DNA of 64,000 bases from DASRWI01 sp035654655 (lineage in GTDB: Bacteria > Bacteroidota > Ignavibacteria > Ignavibacteriales > Ignavibacteriaceae). Position numbers and translations under genes: made by a program. Positions 28,088 through 38,172 of the stretch are shown in pieces. Location of the stretch: the NCBI GenBank assembly GCA_035654655.1, contig DASRWI010000033.1, positions 1 to 64,000 on the forward strand. The letters are read 5' to 3'. A model generated the notes under the pieces. That model saw nothing but the letters and a program-made list of their open reading frames with translations. It was not told the DNA's origin and ran no database searches. How positions within the stretch are numbered: position 1 is the stretch's first letter; every line of letters begins with the position of its first letter.

Positions 28088-28981
28088 TTATAACCTTTCT
28101 CCTGTTAACTGATACAAAGCTTCCAAATATTTCTCGGATGTTTTTTGAATTATTTCCTCGGGCAAATTAGGAGCAGGAGGCTGCTTATTAAATTTAATTG
28201 ATAACAAGTAATCTCTCACAAATTGCTTATCGAAACTTTCCTGAGCTCTTCCAGGCTGATATTTATCTTTGACCCAGAAACGTGAAGAGTCAGGAGTAAG
28301 TACTTCATCCACCAAAATTACTTTACCATCAAAAATACCAAACTCCATTTTTGTGTCAGCAATTATAATTCCTTTTTGAAGAGCATATTCATAAGCCTTT
28401 TTGTAAATGCTTATTGCAGCCTCACTAATTTTCTTTACATTTTCTTCTGAAGTAATTTTTTTCGCATCATCTACTGAAATATTTTCGTCGTGCAAACCTG
28501 TCTCTGCCTTAGTGGATGGAGTAAATAAAGGTTCAGGAAGTTTATCTGATTCAACTAATCCTTCAGGAAGTTTATATCCTGAAACCTTCCCTGTTGCTTT
28601 ATAATCATTCCATCCTGTTCCTGAAATATATCCTCTAACTATACATTCAATCGGAATTACTTCAGCTTTCTTAACTAACATTGACCTTCCTTCAAGAACA
28701 TCTTTATATTGTAGACATTCTTTAGGAAAATCATTCACATTTGTACTAACTAAATGATTCGAAATTATATCTTTTGAAAAATTAAACCAGAATTCAGATA
28801 TTTTTGTAAGTACTTTTCCTTTGTTTGGGATACCCTGATTCATAATAACATCAAAAGCAGAAAGCCTATCAGTAGCAACTATTAAGTAATATTCACCAAC
28901 ATCAAAAACATCACGAACTTTTCCGGTTTTGAATAATTTCAATCCGGGAAGATTAGTCTGCAATATAATATTAGTATTCAT
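28088..28981 (-). CDS. purC: Phosphoribosylaminoimidazole-succinocarboxamide synthase
   Basis: Condenses CAIR with aspartate using ATP, the eighth step of IMP synthesis. The sequence has [28 protein letters not shown] near 17-44, [24 protein letters not shown] near 107-130, and [10 protein letters not shown] and [14 protein letters not shown] near 200-235. The 297-residue length matches the long (yeast-like) SAICAR synthase class. It lies just downstream of the purine permease gene, which gives the two a shared purine theme. Confidence 0.95.
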   Translation of the reverse strand: MNTNIILQTNLPGLKLFKTGKVRDVFDVGEYYLIVATDRLSAFDVIMNQGIPNKGKVLTKISEFWFNFSKDIISNHLVSTNVNDFPKECLQYKDVLEGRSMLVKKAEVIPIECIVRGYISGTGWNDYKATGKVSGYKLPEGLVESDKLPEPLFTPSTKAETGLHDENISVDDAKKITSEENVKKISEAAISIYKKAYEYALQKGIIIADTKMEFGIFDGKVILVDEVLTPDSSRFWVKDKYQPGRAQESFDKQFVRDYLLSIKFNKQPPAPNLPEEIIQKTSEKYLEALYQLTGERL

Positions 28982-29045
28982 TTTCTTTTTTCTGCTTTAT
29001 GATTATTAAAGATATTTAATTTTAAATATTTATCCTAAGTCAGAT

Positions 29046-30464
29046 TCATAATGCATTAACAATAAAGTTAATGATGAATAATCCTGTAATTAAATAAAGT
29101 ATTGGATGAACTTCCTTATACTTTCCAGTTACAAGTTTAACAATAAGATAGAAAATAAATCCAGCTGCAATACCATTTGAAATACTATAAGAAAATGGCA
29201 TAATTACAACTGTAAAGAAGGCTGGAATTGCTTCTTCAAGGGAACTCCAATTTATTTTTGAAACATTTTCCAACATTAAAATACCAACTATAATTAGTGC
29301 TGCTGCTGTTGCTGCTGCAGGAACCATTAAAGCGAGTGGAGCAAAGAATAAACAAATTAAAAAGCATATAGCTACAACTACTGCAGTTAATCCTGTCCTG
29401 CCGCCCGCACTAATTCCTGAAGCGGACTCAACATAAGTTGTAACATTACTTGTCCCCATTATCGCACCGATAGAAGTTGCAATACCATCTGATATCATCG
29501 CTCTATCCATTTTGGAAGAAGCACCTTTTTTGTGCTCAAGTGCATCTATATCCTTCTCATCAAAAATACCTGACTTCTTACCAGTTCCAATGAAGGTTCC
29601 TATTGTATCAAAGGTATCAGTTAAACTGAAGGCAAAAACTAAAGACAAAGCGGTTAATAAAATATCAGTGTTAGCAAAAAGGCTGCTAAAATCTAATTTG
29701 AAGAAAGTAGGTTCAATTGAAGGAGGCAAGAAATCTTTAGGAGACATTGAAGGTAATAATGTTACACCAGTAAATATTCCAATAATAGTAGTAATGATAA
29801 CTCCAATTAAAATTGCTCCTCTTATCTTCATAAGCATTAATATTACAGTTACTACAACACCTATTAAAGCTAAAACAGGAACAGCAGTGTTAAATCTTGA
29901 GATGGAGGGAATAACATCATTTGTAACTGCTTCAATAAGGTTTCCATCTTTAATTGTTGCGTGAAGAATATTTACCTGCTCAACAATAAAATTTAATATC
30001 CTCCCATTTTTCAACCCAATATATGCAATAAATAAACCAATGCCGGCTCCAATTGCATACTGTAGTGACTCGGGTATTGCTTCAATTAACATTTTCCTGA
30101 TGTTAGTAATAACAATAATAAAGTTCAAAACACCGCAAATAAAAACTATTGCCAAGGCTTGCTGCCAGGACATACCAAGTGAAAAAACAACTGTAAAAGT
30201 GAAGAAGGCATTTAATCCCATACCCGGTGCTTGTGCAAAAGGCACATTTGCATATAAACCCATAATTAAAGTTGCAACGGCTGAAGAAAAAATTGTCGCA
30301 ACAAATACTGAGCCCTTATCCATTCCTGTTAATGATAGAATAGAGGGATTGACTATAATGATATATGCCATTGTAATAAAAGTTGTTAATCCGGCAATCA
30401 CCTCCGTTTTTATGTCGGAATTATTTTCTTTTATTGCAAAGTATTTGTCAATTGAATTTAACAT
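29046..30464 (-). CDS. NCS2-family purine (adenine/guanine/hypoxanthine) permease, AzgA-like
   Basis: A 472-residue membrane protein with many hydrophobic helices. It starts NSDIKTEVIAGLTTFITMAYIIIVNP and contains APGMGLNAFFTFTVV, DTFDTIGTFIGTG and GTSNVTTYVESASGISAGGRTG, all characteristic of the AzgA/PbuG branch of nucleobase permeases. It imports purine bases with protons. It is followed 64 bases later by purC. I examined the 130-base leader for a purine riboswitch and saw none. The promoter region is shared with the divergent sigma54 regulator gene. Confidence 0.93.
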   Translation of the reverse strand: MLNSIDKYFAIKENNSDIKTEVIAGLTTFITMAYIIIVNPSILSLTGMDKGSVFVATIFSSAVATLIMGLYANVPFAQAPGMGLNAFFTFTVVFSLGMSWQQALAIVFICGVLNFIIVITNIRKMLIEAIPESLQYAIGAGIGLFIAYIGLKNGRILNFIVEQVNILHATIKDGNLIEAVTNDVIPSISRFNTAVPVLALIGVVVTVILMLMKIRGAILIGVIITTIIGIFTGVTLLPSMSPKDFLPPSIEPTFFKLDFSSLFANTDILLTALSLVFAFSLTDTFDTIGTFIGTGKKSGIFDEKDIDALEHKKGASSKMDRAMISDGIATSIGAIMGTSNVTTYVESASGISAGGRTGLTAVVVAICFLICLFFAPLALMVPAAATAAALIIVGILMLENVSKINWSSLEEAIPAFFTVVIMPFSYSISNGIAAGFIFYLIVKLVTGKYKEVHPILYLITGLFIINFIVNAL

Positions 30465-30596
30465 ATTATTCCTTTAGATTGATTGAATAGAGATAGAAAA
30501 CTTTAGAGTGAGTAGAACTACATTATAATAAATTATTATTCTGTATTATTAAAATAATTAAAGCTTTATACTTTCCCAAAACAAATAATAGATTTT

Positions 30597-32123
30597 ATGA
30601 ACATTTATAAAATGCATAATATTGAACAAATTAGGCTGATTAATAAAGAACAATTTGATACTTTATACAATATAAGTTCATTATTAAATTCAGCTTCATT
30701 TGAACAATCACTTATTGATAATATGCTCGACCTTCTTATAAAAGTCATAAATGCTGAAAGAGGAATTTTTTTAAAGGTTCATCCCAACGAAAAGTTGTCC
30801 ATATTGAGTGCAAGAAATGTAATGCACGAAAATATTGATGACCTATCTGCATTTTCTTCAGGTGTTATAGCTAAAGTTATCAAAAACAAACAACCTGTCT
30901 TATACCACGATGTACAAAATGCTCCTGAAGTTTCTCAATATGAGAGCATTCAGATACATAATATTAAATCAATACTTGGAGTTCCATTACTTAGAGATAA
31001 TGACGTATGGGGATTAATTATTGTTGATAGCAAAATAAACAGGAAAGAGTTTAATGAGGAAAATCTTACCTTCTTGAATTTCTTTTCAAATATAGCTTCA
31101 CTTGCCTTAGATAAAATTGAAAAGATTGAAGCATTAAGTGATGAAAATGAAATTTTAAGAAACCAGCTTCAATCAACAATCAAAATCCCTGAGCTAATTG
31201 GTAATTCCCCTGCAATGCAAAGGTTAACTGCTATGGTTAGTAAAGTAGCAGTTACAGATGCCACTGTGTTACTTTTAGGTGAAAGCGGTACAGGCAAAGA
31301 ATTAATTGCACGGGCTATTCATAACTTTAGTCGTAGAAAGGATAAGCCTTATCTTGCACAATTCTGTGGTTCAATCCCTGATACATTATTGGAAAGTGAA
31401 TTATTTGGATTTAAAAAAGGTGCATTTACCGGAGCCATAAATGATAAAAAAGGATTATTTGAAGTTGCTGTAAATGGGACTTTCTTTTTGGATGAGATTG
31501 CCGATATATCTTTGGCACTTCAGGCGAAATTATTACGCGTTCTTCAGAATAAAGAAATTATGAGACTTGGTGATACTACTTTTATTAAGGTTGATGTTAG
31601 AGTTATAGCAGCTACGAATAAGGATTTAAAACAATTAGTAAAAGATGGAGTCTTTAGAGAAGATTTATTTTACAGATTAAATGTATTCCCAATTAGGGTG
31701 CCTCCTTTGCGCGAAAGAAAAGGCGATATTCCATTGTTAATAAAGCATTTTATCCAAAAATATTCCGAAAATAATAAAATAATACATCCTGGAGCTTTGA
31801 AACTCTTAGAAGAATACCATTGGCCTGGAAATGTGAGACAACTTGAAAATGTTATTCAAAGAGCTCTAATTGTGTGTGAGAATAATAAAATTCTTCCAGA
31901 GCATATTATTTTAGAAGACGATGATGGTGATGAAGTAAGATTCATTGGCACATTGCGGGATTTTGAAAAAGCTTTACTTCTCAAAAGATTAGATGAATTT
32001 GAAGGTAACAGAACATTAACAGCACAATCTTTAGGAGTTTCGGTTCGATGGGTTCAGCTAAAATTAAAGGAAATGAATTCAGCAAAAGGAGATTTATTAC
32101 ACAATGAGTCTAACCTCAACTGA
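30597..32123 (+). CDS. Sigma54-dependent transcriptional activator with GAF sensor domain
   Basis: A 508-residue enhancer-binding protein. The N-terminus (about 20-170) is a GAF domain, not a receiver, so it is not a classical two-component regulator. The AAA+ domain (about 195-410) has Walker A GESGTGKE, the sigma54-contact loop GAFTGA in FKKGAFTGAINDKKG, Walker B FFLDEIADIS, and the arginine-finger region. The C-terminal Fis-type helix-turn-helix is NRTLTAQSLGVSVRWVQLKLKEM. It should activate RNA polymerase holding sigma54 in response to a small ligand or redox cue sensed by the GAF domain. Its end overlaps the start of the kinase gene by 20 bases. The targets are unknown; no clear sigma54 promoter was found nearby. 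Confidence 0.92.
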   Translation: MNIYKMHNIEQIRLINKEQFDTLYNISSLLNSASFEQSLIDNMLDLLIKVINAERGIFLKVHPNEKLSILSARNVMHENIDDLSAFSSGVIAKVIKNKQPVLYHDVQNAPEVSQYESIQIHNIKSILGVPLLRDNDVWGLIIVDSKINRKEFNEENLTFLNFFSNIASLALDKIEKIEALSDENEILRNQLQSTIKIPELIGNSPAMQRLTAMVSKVAVTDATVLLLGESGTGKELIARAIHNFSRRKDKPYLAQFCGSIPDTLLESELFGFKKGAFTGAINDKKGLFEVAVNGTFFLDEIADISLALQAKLLRVLQNKEIMRLGDTTFIKVDVRVIAATNKDLKQLVKDGVFREDLFYRLNVFPIRVPPLRERKGDIPLLIKHFIQKYSENNKIIHPGALKLLEEYHWPGNVRQLENVIQRALIVCENNKILPEHIILEDDDGDEVRFIGTLRDFEKALLLKRLDEFEGNRTLTAQSLGVSVRWVQLKLKEMNSAKGDLLHNESNLN

Positions 32124-33624
32124 ATTTTCATCTAAGTTCGAGATTATCGAAGTTATAAAAAAAGATAATCAAACTGCTGTTTATCTCGCCTATCATCTTG
32201 AACTTAAAAAAGAAGTTCTTCTTAAGACTTTAAATACAGAAGCACTCTCTGACCCTATTGTGTTTGAACGTTTTAAAAGAGAATCAAATATCCTTTCCAA
32301 ACTGGAACATCCGAATATAATTAAACTTTTAGATTACGGAAGCATCTGTAATACTTTTTATATCTGCTTTGAATATTTCCATGGCAAAACACTCAGGCAT
32401 TATATACAAAATGAAGCTTTGGCATATGAAGATAAAATTTTAATTATCTATCAAATGCTGAATGGTTTAATGTACATACATCAAAACGATGTTGTCCATA
32501 GAGATATAAAACCAGAGAATATTTTAGTAAATGAAGATTTATCTGAAGTCAAAATTGTTGATTTTGGTTTGTCCTTTGGAAAGAATGAAAGTTATGCAAC
32601 AAATAAATCTTCAATAGTTGGAACTCCCAGCTATATGTCCCCCGAACAAATACGTGGTGAAAAGTTAACATCAGTCAGTGATATCTTTTCTGCAGGTGTT
32701 GTTTGTTATGAAATATTAACAGGAGTTAATCCTTTCTTAGGAAAAGATTTAAATGAGACAATCAATAATCTCTTCAACTTTACTGAAATTAAATTTGATG
32801 AGCTAAAAAATTTTCCGTTAAATATTCAAAATACTCTTTATGGGATGTTAAATAAGAATATATCCAATCGAACTCAAACTGTTCAGGAAGTTTTGAGTAT
32901 GCTTGCGACTAATGTTCCAATGAAAAGAAAGGTCTATATCTTTTCTAAAAGTGCATATAATGACTTATTTTATTTTGTACTAAGGAATAAATATAAATTT
33001 ACATTAACAGTTTTTACTTTTGTTGTTTTTGGTATAATTTATTTTAATTCAGAACATAACACTATTGAATATGCTCCTTCGTCTATTGTACTTCCTGATT
33101 CTATGTCAACTATAACATTAATTAAAAAAGCAGATACTCCCGTTGAGAAGAAAGAAGTGCCAGTTTCAAATAAACAAAAGACAGGTAAACTTAATGTAAG
33201 TACTTTATCCGGAACTGAAGTTTATATTGACAATAGATTAATTGGAAGTGCTCCTTTAAGAGATGTCAAACTTGATGAAGGAAATTATAAAATCAAATTA
33301 ATTCATCCTGAACATAGTGTCGTTAATAGAAGTATAGCTATTAGGCAAGATGAAATTACAAATTTCAATTTTGAGTTCACTGATTATTCAGGATATTTAA
33401 ATTGCCTCATATACCCATGGGGTAATATTTATGTTGATGATAAATTTATTTCAGTATCACCTCTTCAAAAGCCAATCAAATTGCCTGAGGGTAATCATAC
33501 AGTAAAAATTGTGAATCCTCAATATGGACAAATAGTAAAGAGTATTAATATTAAGAATAAGCAAACTGAAGAATTAAGGATTAATTTAGAAAAAGAATTC
33601 CAAAAACAAACCACTTCAAAATGA
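32104..33624 (+). CDS. Membrane Ser/Thr protein kinase with two PEGA domains
   Basis: The cytoplasmic kinase domain (about 10-270) has the phosphotransfer residues: the ATP lysine in VLLKTL, the helix-C glutamate in RESNIL, the catalytic loop VVHRDIKPENILV, the metal-binding VDFGLS, and the activation segment GTPSYMSPEQI. The glycine-rich loop is degenerate, reading IKKDNQTAVYLA instead of GxGxxGxV. One transmembrane helix follows (FTLTVFTFVVFGIIYF near 300-316). Outside the membrane lie two PEGA domains (GTEVYIDNRLIGSAPLRDVKL and WGNIYVDDKFISVSPLQKPIKL). The gene is translationally coupled with the sigma54 activator upstream and with the DUF5683 gene downstream. Phosphorylation of the activator is a plausible but untested link. 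Confidence 0.9.
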   Translation: MSLTSTEFSSKFEIIEVIKKDNQTAVYLAYHLELKKEVLLKTLNTEALSDPIVFERFKRESNILSKLEHPNIIKLLDYGSICNTFYICFEYFHGKTLRHYIQNEALAYEDKILIIYQMLNGLMYIHQNDVVHRDIKPENILVNEDLSEVKIVDFGLSFGKNESYATNKSSIVGTPSYMSPEQIRGEKLTSVSDIFSAGVVCYEILTGVNPFLGKDLNETINNLFNFTEIKFDELKNFPLNIQNTLYGMLNKNISNRTQTVQEVLSMLATNVPMKRKVYIFSKSAYNDLFYFVLRNKYKFTLTVFTFVVFGIIYFNSEHNTIEYAPSSIVLPDSMSTITLIKKADTPVEKKEVPVSNKQKTGKLNVSTLSGTEVYIDNRLIGSAPLRDVKLDEGNYKIKLIHPEHSVVNRSIAIRQDEITNFNFEFTDYSGYLNCLIYPWGNIYVDDKFISVSPLQKPIKLPEGNHTVKIVNPQYGQIVKSINIKNKQTEELRINLEKEFQKQTTSK

Positions 33625-34412
33625 AAAAACTTTTACTTTTATTTTTATTCCTTATTTCTATTACTATATCCGCACAGGTAAAGACTGAAATAGAAAACAT
33701 AAGAGAACTCTTCCAGGATTTTCAGTATAACCAGGCTATAACTAAAATTGATTCTTTAATTTCGATAGCCAGGTTAAGACAAAGCAACTTCAATGAAATT
33801 ATGATGTATAAGGCAGTTGCTTATTATGCACTTTCAAAAGATGATTCTGTAGAAAAAAGTTTTCTTGAAATAATTAATGTCGACCCTCTGTATATTCCTG
33901 ATAGTACAATTTTCTCTCCAAAGATAATTTCATATTACAGCAAAGTAAAAAATAATTATTTGGCAGGATATAAAATTAAAAGAGAAACCCAACTAAATTA
34001 TGCAGCCAAATTTCGCCACGAATATAACAACATAATTTTCCGTTCGTTAGCATTACCCGGTTGGGGACATATTTATATGGGTGAACGTTCTAAAGGTTAC
34101 ATATTAACTTCCGCAGGAGGAGTTTCATTATTTTCTTTCCTTTATTTTTTAATAGATGCTAATAATAAAGAGACCGCGTTTATAAATGAAAAGGACCCTA
34201 AAAAAGTAAATGAAAGAAAAAGTGATTACATACAATCAAAAAGTATAAAGACATTTTCTTTAATTACTTATGCATTCATTTGGGTTTATAGCCAGCTTGA
34301 TGTTATGGTGTTTACTGATTTGCATAATATGCGAGTTATATATGCAGATAACCCCCTCCCCTTCAATAACGATTACGTAGGTTTAGAATTTAAAATACCT
34401 GTGAGTTTTTAA
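33621..34412 (+). CDS. Secreted/membrane DUF5683-like protein
   Basis: The ATG overlaps the kinase stop (ATGA). A signal peptide (MKKLLLLFLFLISITISAQ) is followed by a helical, TPR-like region (about 25-100, with FQDFQYNQAITKIDSLI and YKAVAYYALSKDDSVEKSFLEII). A domain with SLALPGWGHIYMGERSKGYI and two membrane segments (near 165-180 and 215-232) follows, which fits the DUF5683 family. Function is unknown. The coupling to the regulator and kinase makes it a candidate structural or output component of the same pathway. It ends before a terminator that faces the other way, so the trio may read into that hairpin. Confidence 0.75.
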   Translation: MKKLLLLFLFLISITISAQVKTEIENIRELFQDFQYNQAITKIDSLISIARLRQSNFNEIMMYKAVAYYALSKDDSVEKSFLEIINVDPLYIPDSTIFSPKIISYYSKVKNNYLAGYKIKRETQLNYAAKFRHEYNNIIFRSLALPGWGHIYMGERSKGYILTSAGGVSLFSFLYFLIDANNKETAFINEKDPKKVNERKSDYIQSKSIKTFSLITYAFIWVYSQLDVMVFTDLHNMRVIYADNPLPFNNDYVGLEFKIPVSF

Positions 34413-34481
34413 AAGAAAAATCGTTTTAACTTCGGATTTCTTGACACATTCGAATTCCAAATATCTTAACTTTAAAATAAA

Positions 34482-34507
34482 AAAGGCTGTCTTGTTAGAC
34501 AGCCTTT
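34482..34507 (-). terminator. Rho-independent terminator of ahcY
   Basis: A ten-pair stem AAAGGCTGTC-TTGTTA-GACAGCCTTT followed on the minus strand by a T run (TTTTATTTTAAAG), 23 bases after the ahcY stop. It also lies 70 bases after the convergent DUF5683 gene, where it could act weakly in the other direction. Confidence 0.88.
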
Positions 34508-34530
34508 GCCATTTACAACATTATTAAATT

Positions 34531-35853
34531 TTAATAACGGTAATAATCCGGTTTGTATGGACCTTCAACAGTAACTCCAATGTATTCAGCTTGTTCAGGA
34601 GTTAAAGTATCCAGCTCAACACCAATTTTAGCTAAGTGTAATCTTGCAACTAATTCATCTAAATGTTTTGGTAAAGTGTAAACTTTATTTTCGTATTTAT
34701 CTGAATTATTCCATAATTCAATCTGAGCTAATGTTTGGTTAGTGAAAGAGTTTGACATTACATAAGATGGATGTCCTGTTGCGCAACCAAGATTTACTAA
34801 TCTACCTTCTGCTAAAACTATGATTTCTTTTCCATCAATATTATATAAATCAACCTGAGGTTTAATTGTTACCTTTGTATGACCATAATTGTCGTTCAAC
34901 CAAGCCATATCAATTTCAGTATCAAAGTGGCCGATGTTACAAACAACAGTCTTATCTTTCATTGCTCTGAAATGCTGCTCAGAAATAATTTTATTATTTC
35001 CCGTAGCTGTAACAACGATGTCAGCACCTTTAACAGCATCAATCATTTTCTTAACTTGATATCCTTCCATTGCAGCCTGCAATGCACAAATAGGATCAAT
35101 TTCAGTAACAATAACTCTAACGTGTGAATTCTTTAATGATTCTGCTGAACCTTTACCAACATCACCATAACCTGCAACTACTGCAACTTTGCCGGCAAGC
35201 ATAAGGTCAGTAGCTCTTCTGATTGCATCAACTAAAGATTCGCGGCAGCCGTATTTGTTATCAAATTTTGATTTTGTAACTGAATCATTTACATTAAAAG
35301 CAGGCATAGGTAACGTACCGTTTTTCATTCTATCATATAATCTATGAACACCAGTAGTTGTTTCTTCTGATAATCCTTTAATGCCAGAAACTAATTCAGG
35401 AAATTTATCTAATACCATATTAGTTAAATCGCCGCCATCATCAAGAATCATATTTAAAGGCTGACCATTTTCAAAAAATAAAGTTTGTTCAATACACCAG
35501 TTAAATTCTTCTTCATTCATACCTTTCCAGGCATAAACTGGAATTCCTGCTGCTGCAATTGCTGCTGCTGCGTGGTCTTGTGTAGAAAAAATATTACAAG
35601 ATGACCATTGAACATCAGCACCTAATTCAACCAAAGTTTCAATAAGAACTGCAGTTTGAATAGTCATATGAAGACATCCTGCTATTCTTGCATTCTTTAA
35701 AGGTTTTTCAGTTTTATATTTTTCTCTAAGAGCCATCAAGCCTGGCATTTCTGCTTCAGCTAAAGTAATCTCTTTACGGCCCCATTCTGCCAAAGAAATA
35801 TCTTTTACTTTATATTTTAATTTAACATCTTTTTTATCAGCTACGTTAGCCAT
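34531..35853 (-). CDS. ahcY: Adenosylhomocysteinase
   Basis: Splits S-adenosylhomocysteine into adenosine and homocysteine with a bound NAD, clearing the product inhibitor of methyltransferases. The 440-residue protein has [42 protein letters not shown], the NAD loop [16 protein letters not shown], and the C-terminal [17 protein letters not shown] and PDYYRY end. All family blocks are present. It follows metK by 26 bases, so the SAM-forming and SAH-removing enzymes are co-transcribed. Confidence 0.97.
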   Translation of the reverse strand: MANVADKKDVKLKYKVKDISLAEWGRKEITLAEAEMPGLMALREKYKTEKPLKNARIAGCLHMTIQTAVLIETLVELGADVQWSSCNIFSTQDHAAAAIAAAGIPVYAWKGMNEEEFNWCIEQTLFFENGQPLNMILDDGGDLTNMVLDKFPELVSGIKGLSEETTTGVHRLYDRMKNGTLPMPAFNVNDSVTKSKFDNKYGCRESLVDAIRRATDLMLAGKVAVVAGYGDVGKGSAESLKNSHVRVIVTEIDPICALQAAMEGYQVKKMIDAVKGADIVVTATGNNKIISEQHFRAMKDKTVVCNIGHFDTEIDMAWLNDNYGHTKVTIKPQVDLYNIDGKEIIVLAEGRLVNLGCATGHPSYVMSNSFTNQTLAQIELWNNSDKYENKVYTLPKHLDELVARLHLAKIGVELDTLTPEQAEYIGVTVEGPYKPDYYRY

Positions 35854-35879
35854 ATTTATTCCTTATAATATTTAATTTC

Positions 35880-37022
35880 TTAAGCGAACTTTTTAAATTT
35901 TGAAACAAGGTCTAATTGTTCCCAGGTAAATTCTTTTTCTGTCCTGCCGAAATGTCCATAAGCAGAAGTTTTGCTGTAGATAGGTCTTCTTAATTTCAAT
36001 CTTGAAATTATTCCTTTTGGAGTAAGGTCAACTTCTTTCATAATCATTTTTGAAATCTCAGTATCAGGAATAACTCCGGTACCGCTTGTATTTACATAAA
36101 CAGAAACAGGTTCAGCAACACCAATTGCATAAGCTAATTGGACTAAACATTCAGTAGCTAATTTAGCTGCAACAATGTTCTTTGCTATATGACGAGCTGC
36201 ATAAGCTGCACTTCTATCAACCTTTGAAGGGTCTTTACCTGAGAATGCACCACCACCGTGAGGAGCCCATCCACCGTAGGTATCAACAATAATTTTTCTT
36301 CCTGTTAAACCGCTGTCTCCGTGTGGTCCGCCTATTTCAAATCTTCCTGTTGGGTTAACATAGTACTTTGTTTTCTTATCTAAGTATTCAGCAGGAATGA
36401 TAAGTTTGATAATATTTTCAATTACATCTTCTTTAATCTTTTTTTGTTTTACATCGGGATCATGTTGAGTAGAAATCACTACTGCATCAACTCTAACAGG
36501 TTTTTTATTCTCATCGTATTCAATTGTTACCTGAGATTTTGAATCAGGACGTAAGTAAGGCATTAACTTATTATTATTCTTTCTTACATCCGCTAATTTT
36601 TTTACTAATTGATGAGCATACATAATAGGCATAGGCATAAGTTCAGGAGTCTGAGTACAAGCATATCCGAACATAATGCCCTGGTCTCCTGCACCGCCGG
36701 TATCAACACCCATTGCAATATCAGGTGACTGTGAATGAATTGCATTTAATACAGAGCAGGATTCAGAATCAAATTTATAATCTGCACTTGTATAGCCAAT
36801 ATTTTTTACAACGTTTCTTACAACATCAGGAACTTCAATATAAGCTTTAGTAGTAATTTCACCGCCTACTAATACTAATCCGGTAGTAACAAAAGATTCG
36901 CAAGCAACTCTTGCATTTGGATCTTCTTTATAAATCGCGTCTAAGACACCATCAGAAATGGCATCGCATACTTTATCCGGATGCCCTTCGGATACTGATT
37001 CAGATGTAAACAGAAATGACAT
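35880..37022 (-). CDS. metK: S-adenosylmethionine synthetase
   Basis: Makes S-adenosylmethionine from methionine and ATP. The N-terminus [26 protein letters not shown] holds the metal/K-binding residues. The ATP-binding [12 protein letters not shown] (about 112-123) and the P-loop-like [19 protein letters not shown] (about 257-275) are intact. Length is 380 residues. It lies between the nucleotidyltransferase gene and ahcY with 26-base gaps on each side. No SAM riboswitch fits in the short upstream gap. Confidence 0.97.
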   Translation of the reverse strand: MSFLFTSESVSEGHPDKVCDAISDGVLDAIYKEDPNARVACESFVTTGLVLVGGEITTKAYIEVPDVVRNVVKNIGYTSADYKFDSESCSVLNAIHSQSPDIAMGVDTGGAGDQGIMFGYACTQTPELMPMPIMYAHQLVKKLADVRKNNNKLMPYLRPDSKSQVTIEYDENKKPVRVDAVVISTQHDPDVKQKKIKEDVIENIIKLIIPAEYLDKKTKYYVNPTGRFEIGGPHGDSGLTGRKIIVDTYGGWAPHGGGAFSGKDPSKVDRSAAYAARHIAKNIVAAKLATECLVQLAYAIGVAEPVSVYVNTSGTGVIPDTEISKMIMKEVDLTPKGIISRLKLRRPIYSKTSAYGHFGRTEKEFTWEQLDLVSKFKKFA

Positions 37023-37048
37023 TAAATTTAACCCTCAAATAAATATTA

Positions 37049-38026
37049 TTAATAAAAATCAATTTCAGAAGAATCACCTGAGTTCAATCTTTTAAATGAC
37101 CCTCTGATTATAGTATTATTTCCTATTATAGAATTTTCAAGCAACGCTTTGGAAACTTCAGCATTTGCTCCAATTATTGAATTCTTTATGATGCAGTCTT
37201 TAATCTTGCATCCTTTATCTATGGTTGTATAAGGACCGATAACCGAGCATTCAATTTCAGCATCTTCTGCAATAAAAACAGGTCTATTAATTACAACCTT
37301 GTCAAACTTACGACTTACACTTTTTTGGTCTAATAAAAATTGATTAGTTGAAAGTAAAGTTTCAGGTTTACCGCAATCGTACCAACCTTCAACAGGAAAA
37401 GTACTTACTTCAACTCCATCATCAATCATAATTTGTAAGGCATCTGTTAGCTGAAGTTCACCTTTAGTCCTTACATCATTTTCAATTAGCTTATTCAAAG
37501 CTTTAATAAGAACTTTATTATCAGATATATAATAAAGACCAACAAGAGCTAAATTAGAAACAGGAGTTTGTGGTTTTTCGACTAACTTTTTAATAATTCC
37601 ATTTTCGGCAATAGCCACACCAAATCTTCTTGGGTCATCAACCTCCTTAACACCTAAGGAAGTTTTTTTATTTTTAAATACCTGTTTAAGATTAACATCA
37701 AAAATGGTATCTCCAAGAATTATAAATATTTCATCATCATCAAATGTAGGAATGGCTGTGTAGATTGCGTGCCCCAAGCCTTCCATTGATACCTGTTCAA
37801 TGAAATCTGATTTCATTTCAGGATAATTTTCAATAACATAATGTTTAATTCTATCCCCAAGATAACCTATAATAAAAGTAGATTTTTTTATACCTTCTTC
37901 TAATAACTTCTCAATAATGTGTGCTATAATAGGTTTGCCGCCAACGTTAAGTAAAACCTTAGGAGTAGAATATGTATGTGGTTTTAATCTGCTGCCTATA
38001 CCGGCAACAGGTATAATTGCTCTCAT
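37049..38026 (-). CDS. Sugar-1-phosphate nucleotidylyltransferase with left-handed beta-helix tail
   Basis: The N-terminal nucleotidyltransferase domain has GIGSRLKPHTYSTPKVLLNVGGKPI (about 8-32; I quote it only in part for identification), the substrate loop LGDTIFD and EKPQTPVSN, and a catalytic-lysine region consistent with NDP-sugar pyrophosphorylases. Residues from about 245 onward form a hexapeptide left-handed beta-helix (VIGPYTTIDKGCKIKDCII...). It makes an NDP-sugar, most likely dTDP- or UDP-glucose-like, for surface polysaccharide; the base and sugar cannot be fixed from sequence alone. It is the first gene of the run with metK and ahcY, with a 26-base gap. Confidence 0.85.
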   Translation of the reverse strand: MRAIIPVAGIGSRLKPHTYSTPKVLLNVGGKPIIAHIIEKLLEEGIKKSTFIIGYLGDRIKHYVIENYPEMKSDFIEQVSMEGLGHAIYTAIPTFDDDEIFIILGDTIFDVNLKQVFKNKKTSLGVKEVDDPRRFGVAIAENGIIKKLVEKPQTPVSNLALVGLYYISDNKVLIKALNKLIENDVRTKGELQLTDALQIMIDDGVEVSTFPVEGWYDCGKPETLLSTNQFLLDQKSVSRKFDKVVINRPVFIAEDAEIECSVIGPYTTIDKGCKIKDCIIKNSIIGANAEVSKALLENSIIGNNTIIRGSFKRLNSGDSSEIDFY

Positions 38027-38172
38027 CAGTGCCTAATGTTATTATAAGTTTTTAGCTTACAAATTTATGCAATACTTTAATTAATAACAAATGATTTTCA
38101 TTCCTCTGTGAACTCTTAATTATTCTCTTTTTCTTCATTATATTAACTTATTTGATAATAAATCTTAACTAT

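Noticed and set aside
30465..30596. Possible purine riboswitch upstream of the NCS2 permease
   Set aside because: The 130-base gap has no recognisable three-way junction or conserved purine-aptamer loops on the minus strand and is mostly A+T.
31950..31975. TTGGCAC...TTGC as a sigma54 promoter
   Set aside because: The two halves are not separated by the required five bases, and the site is inside the activator coding region.
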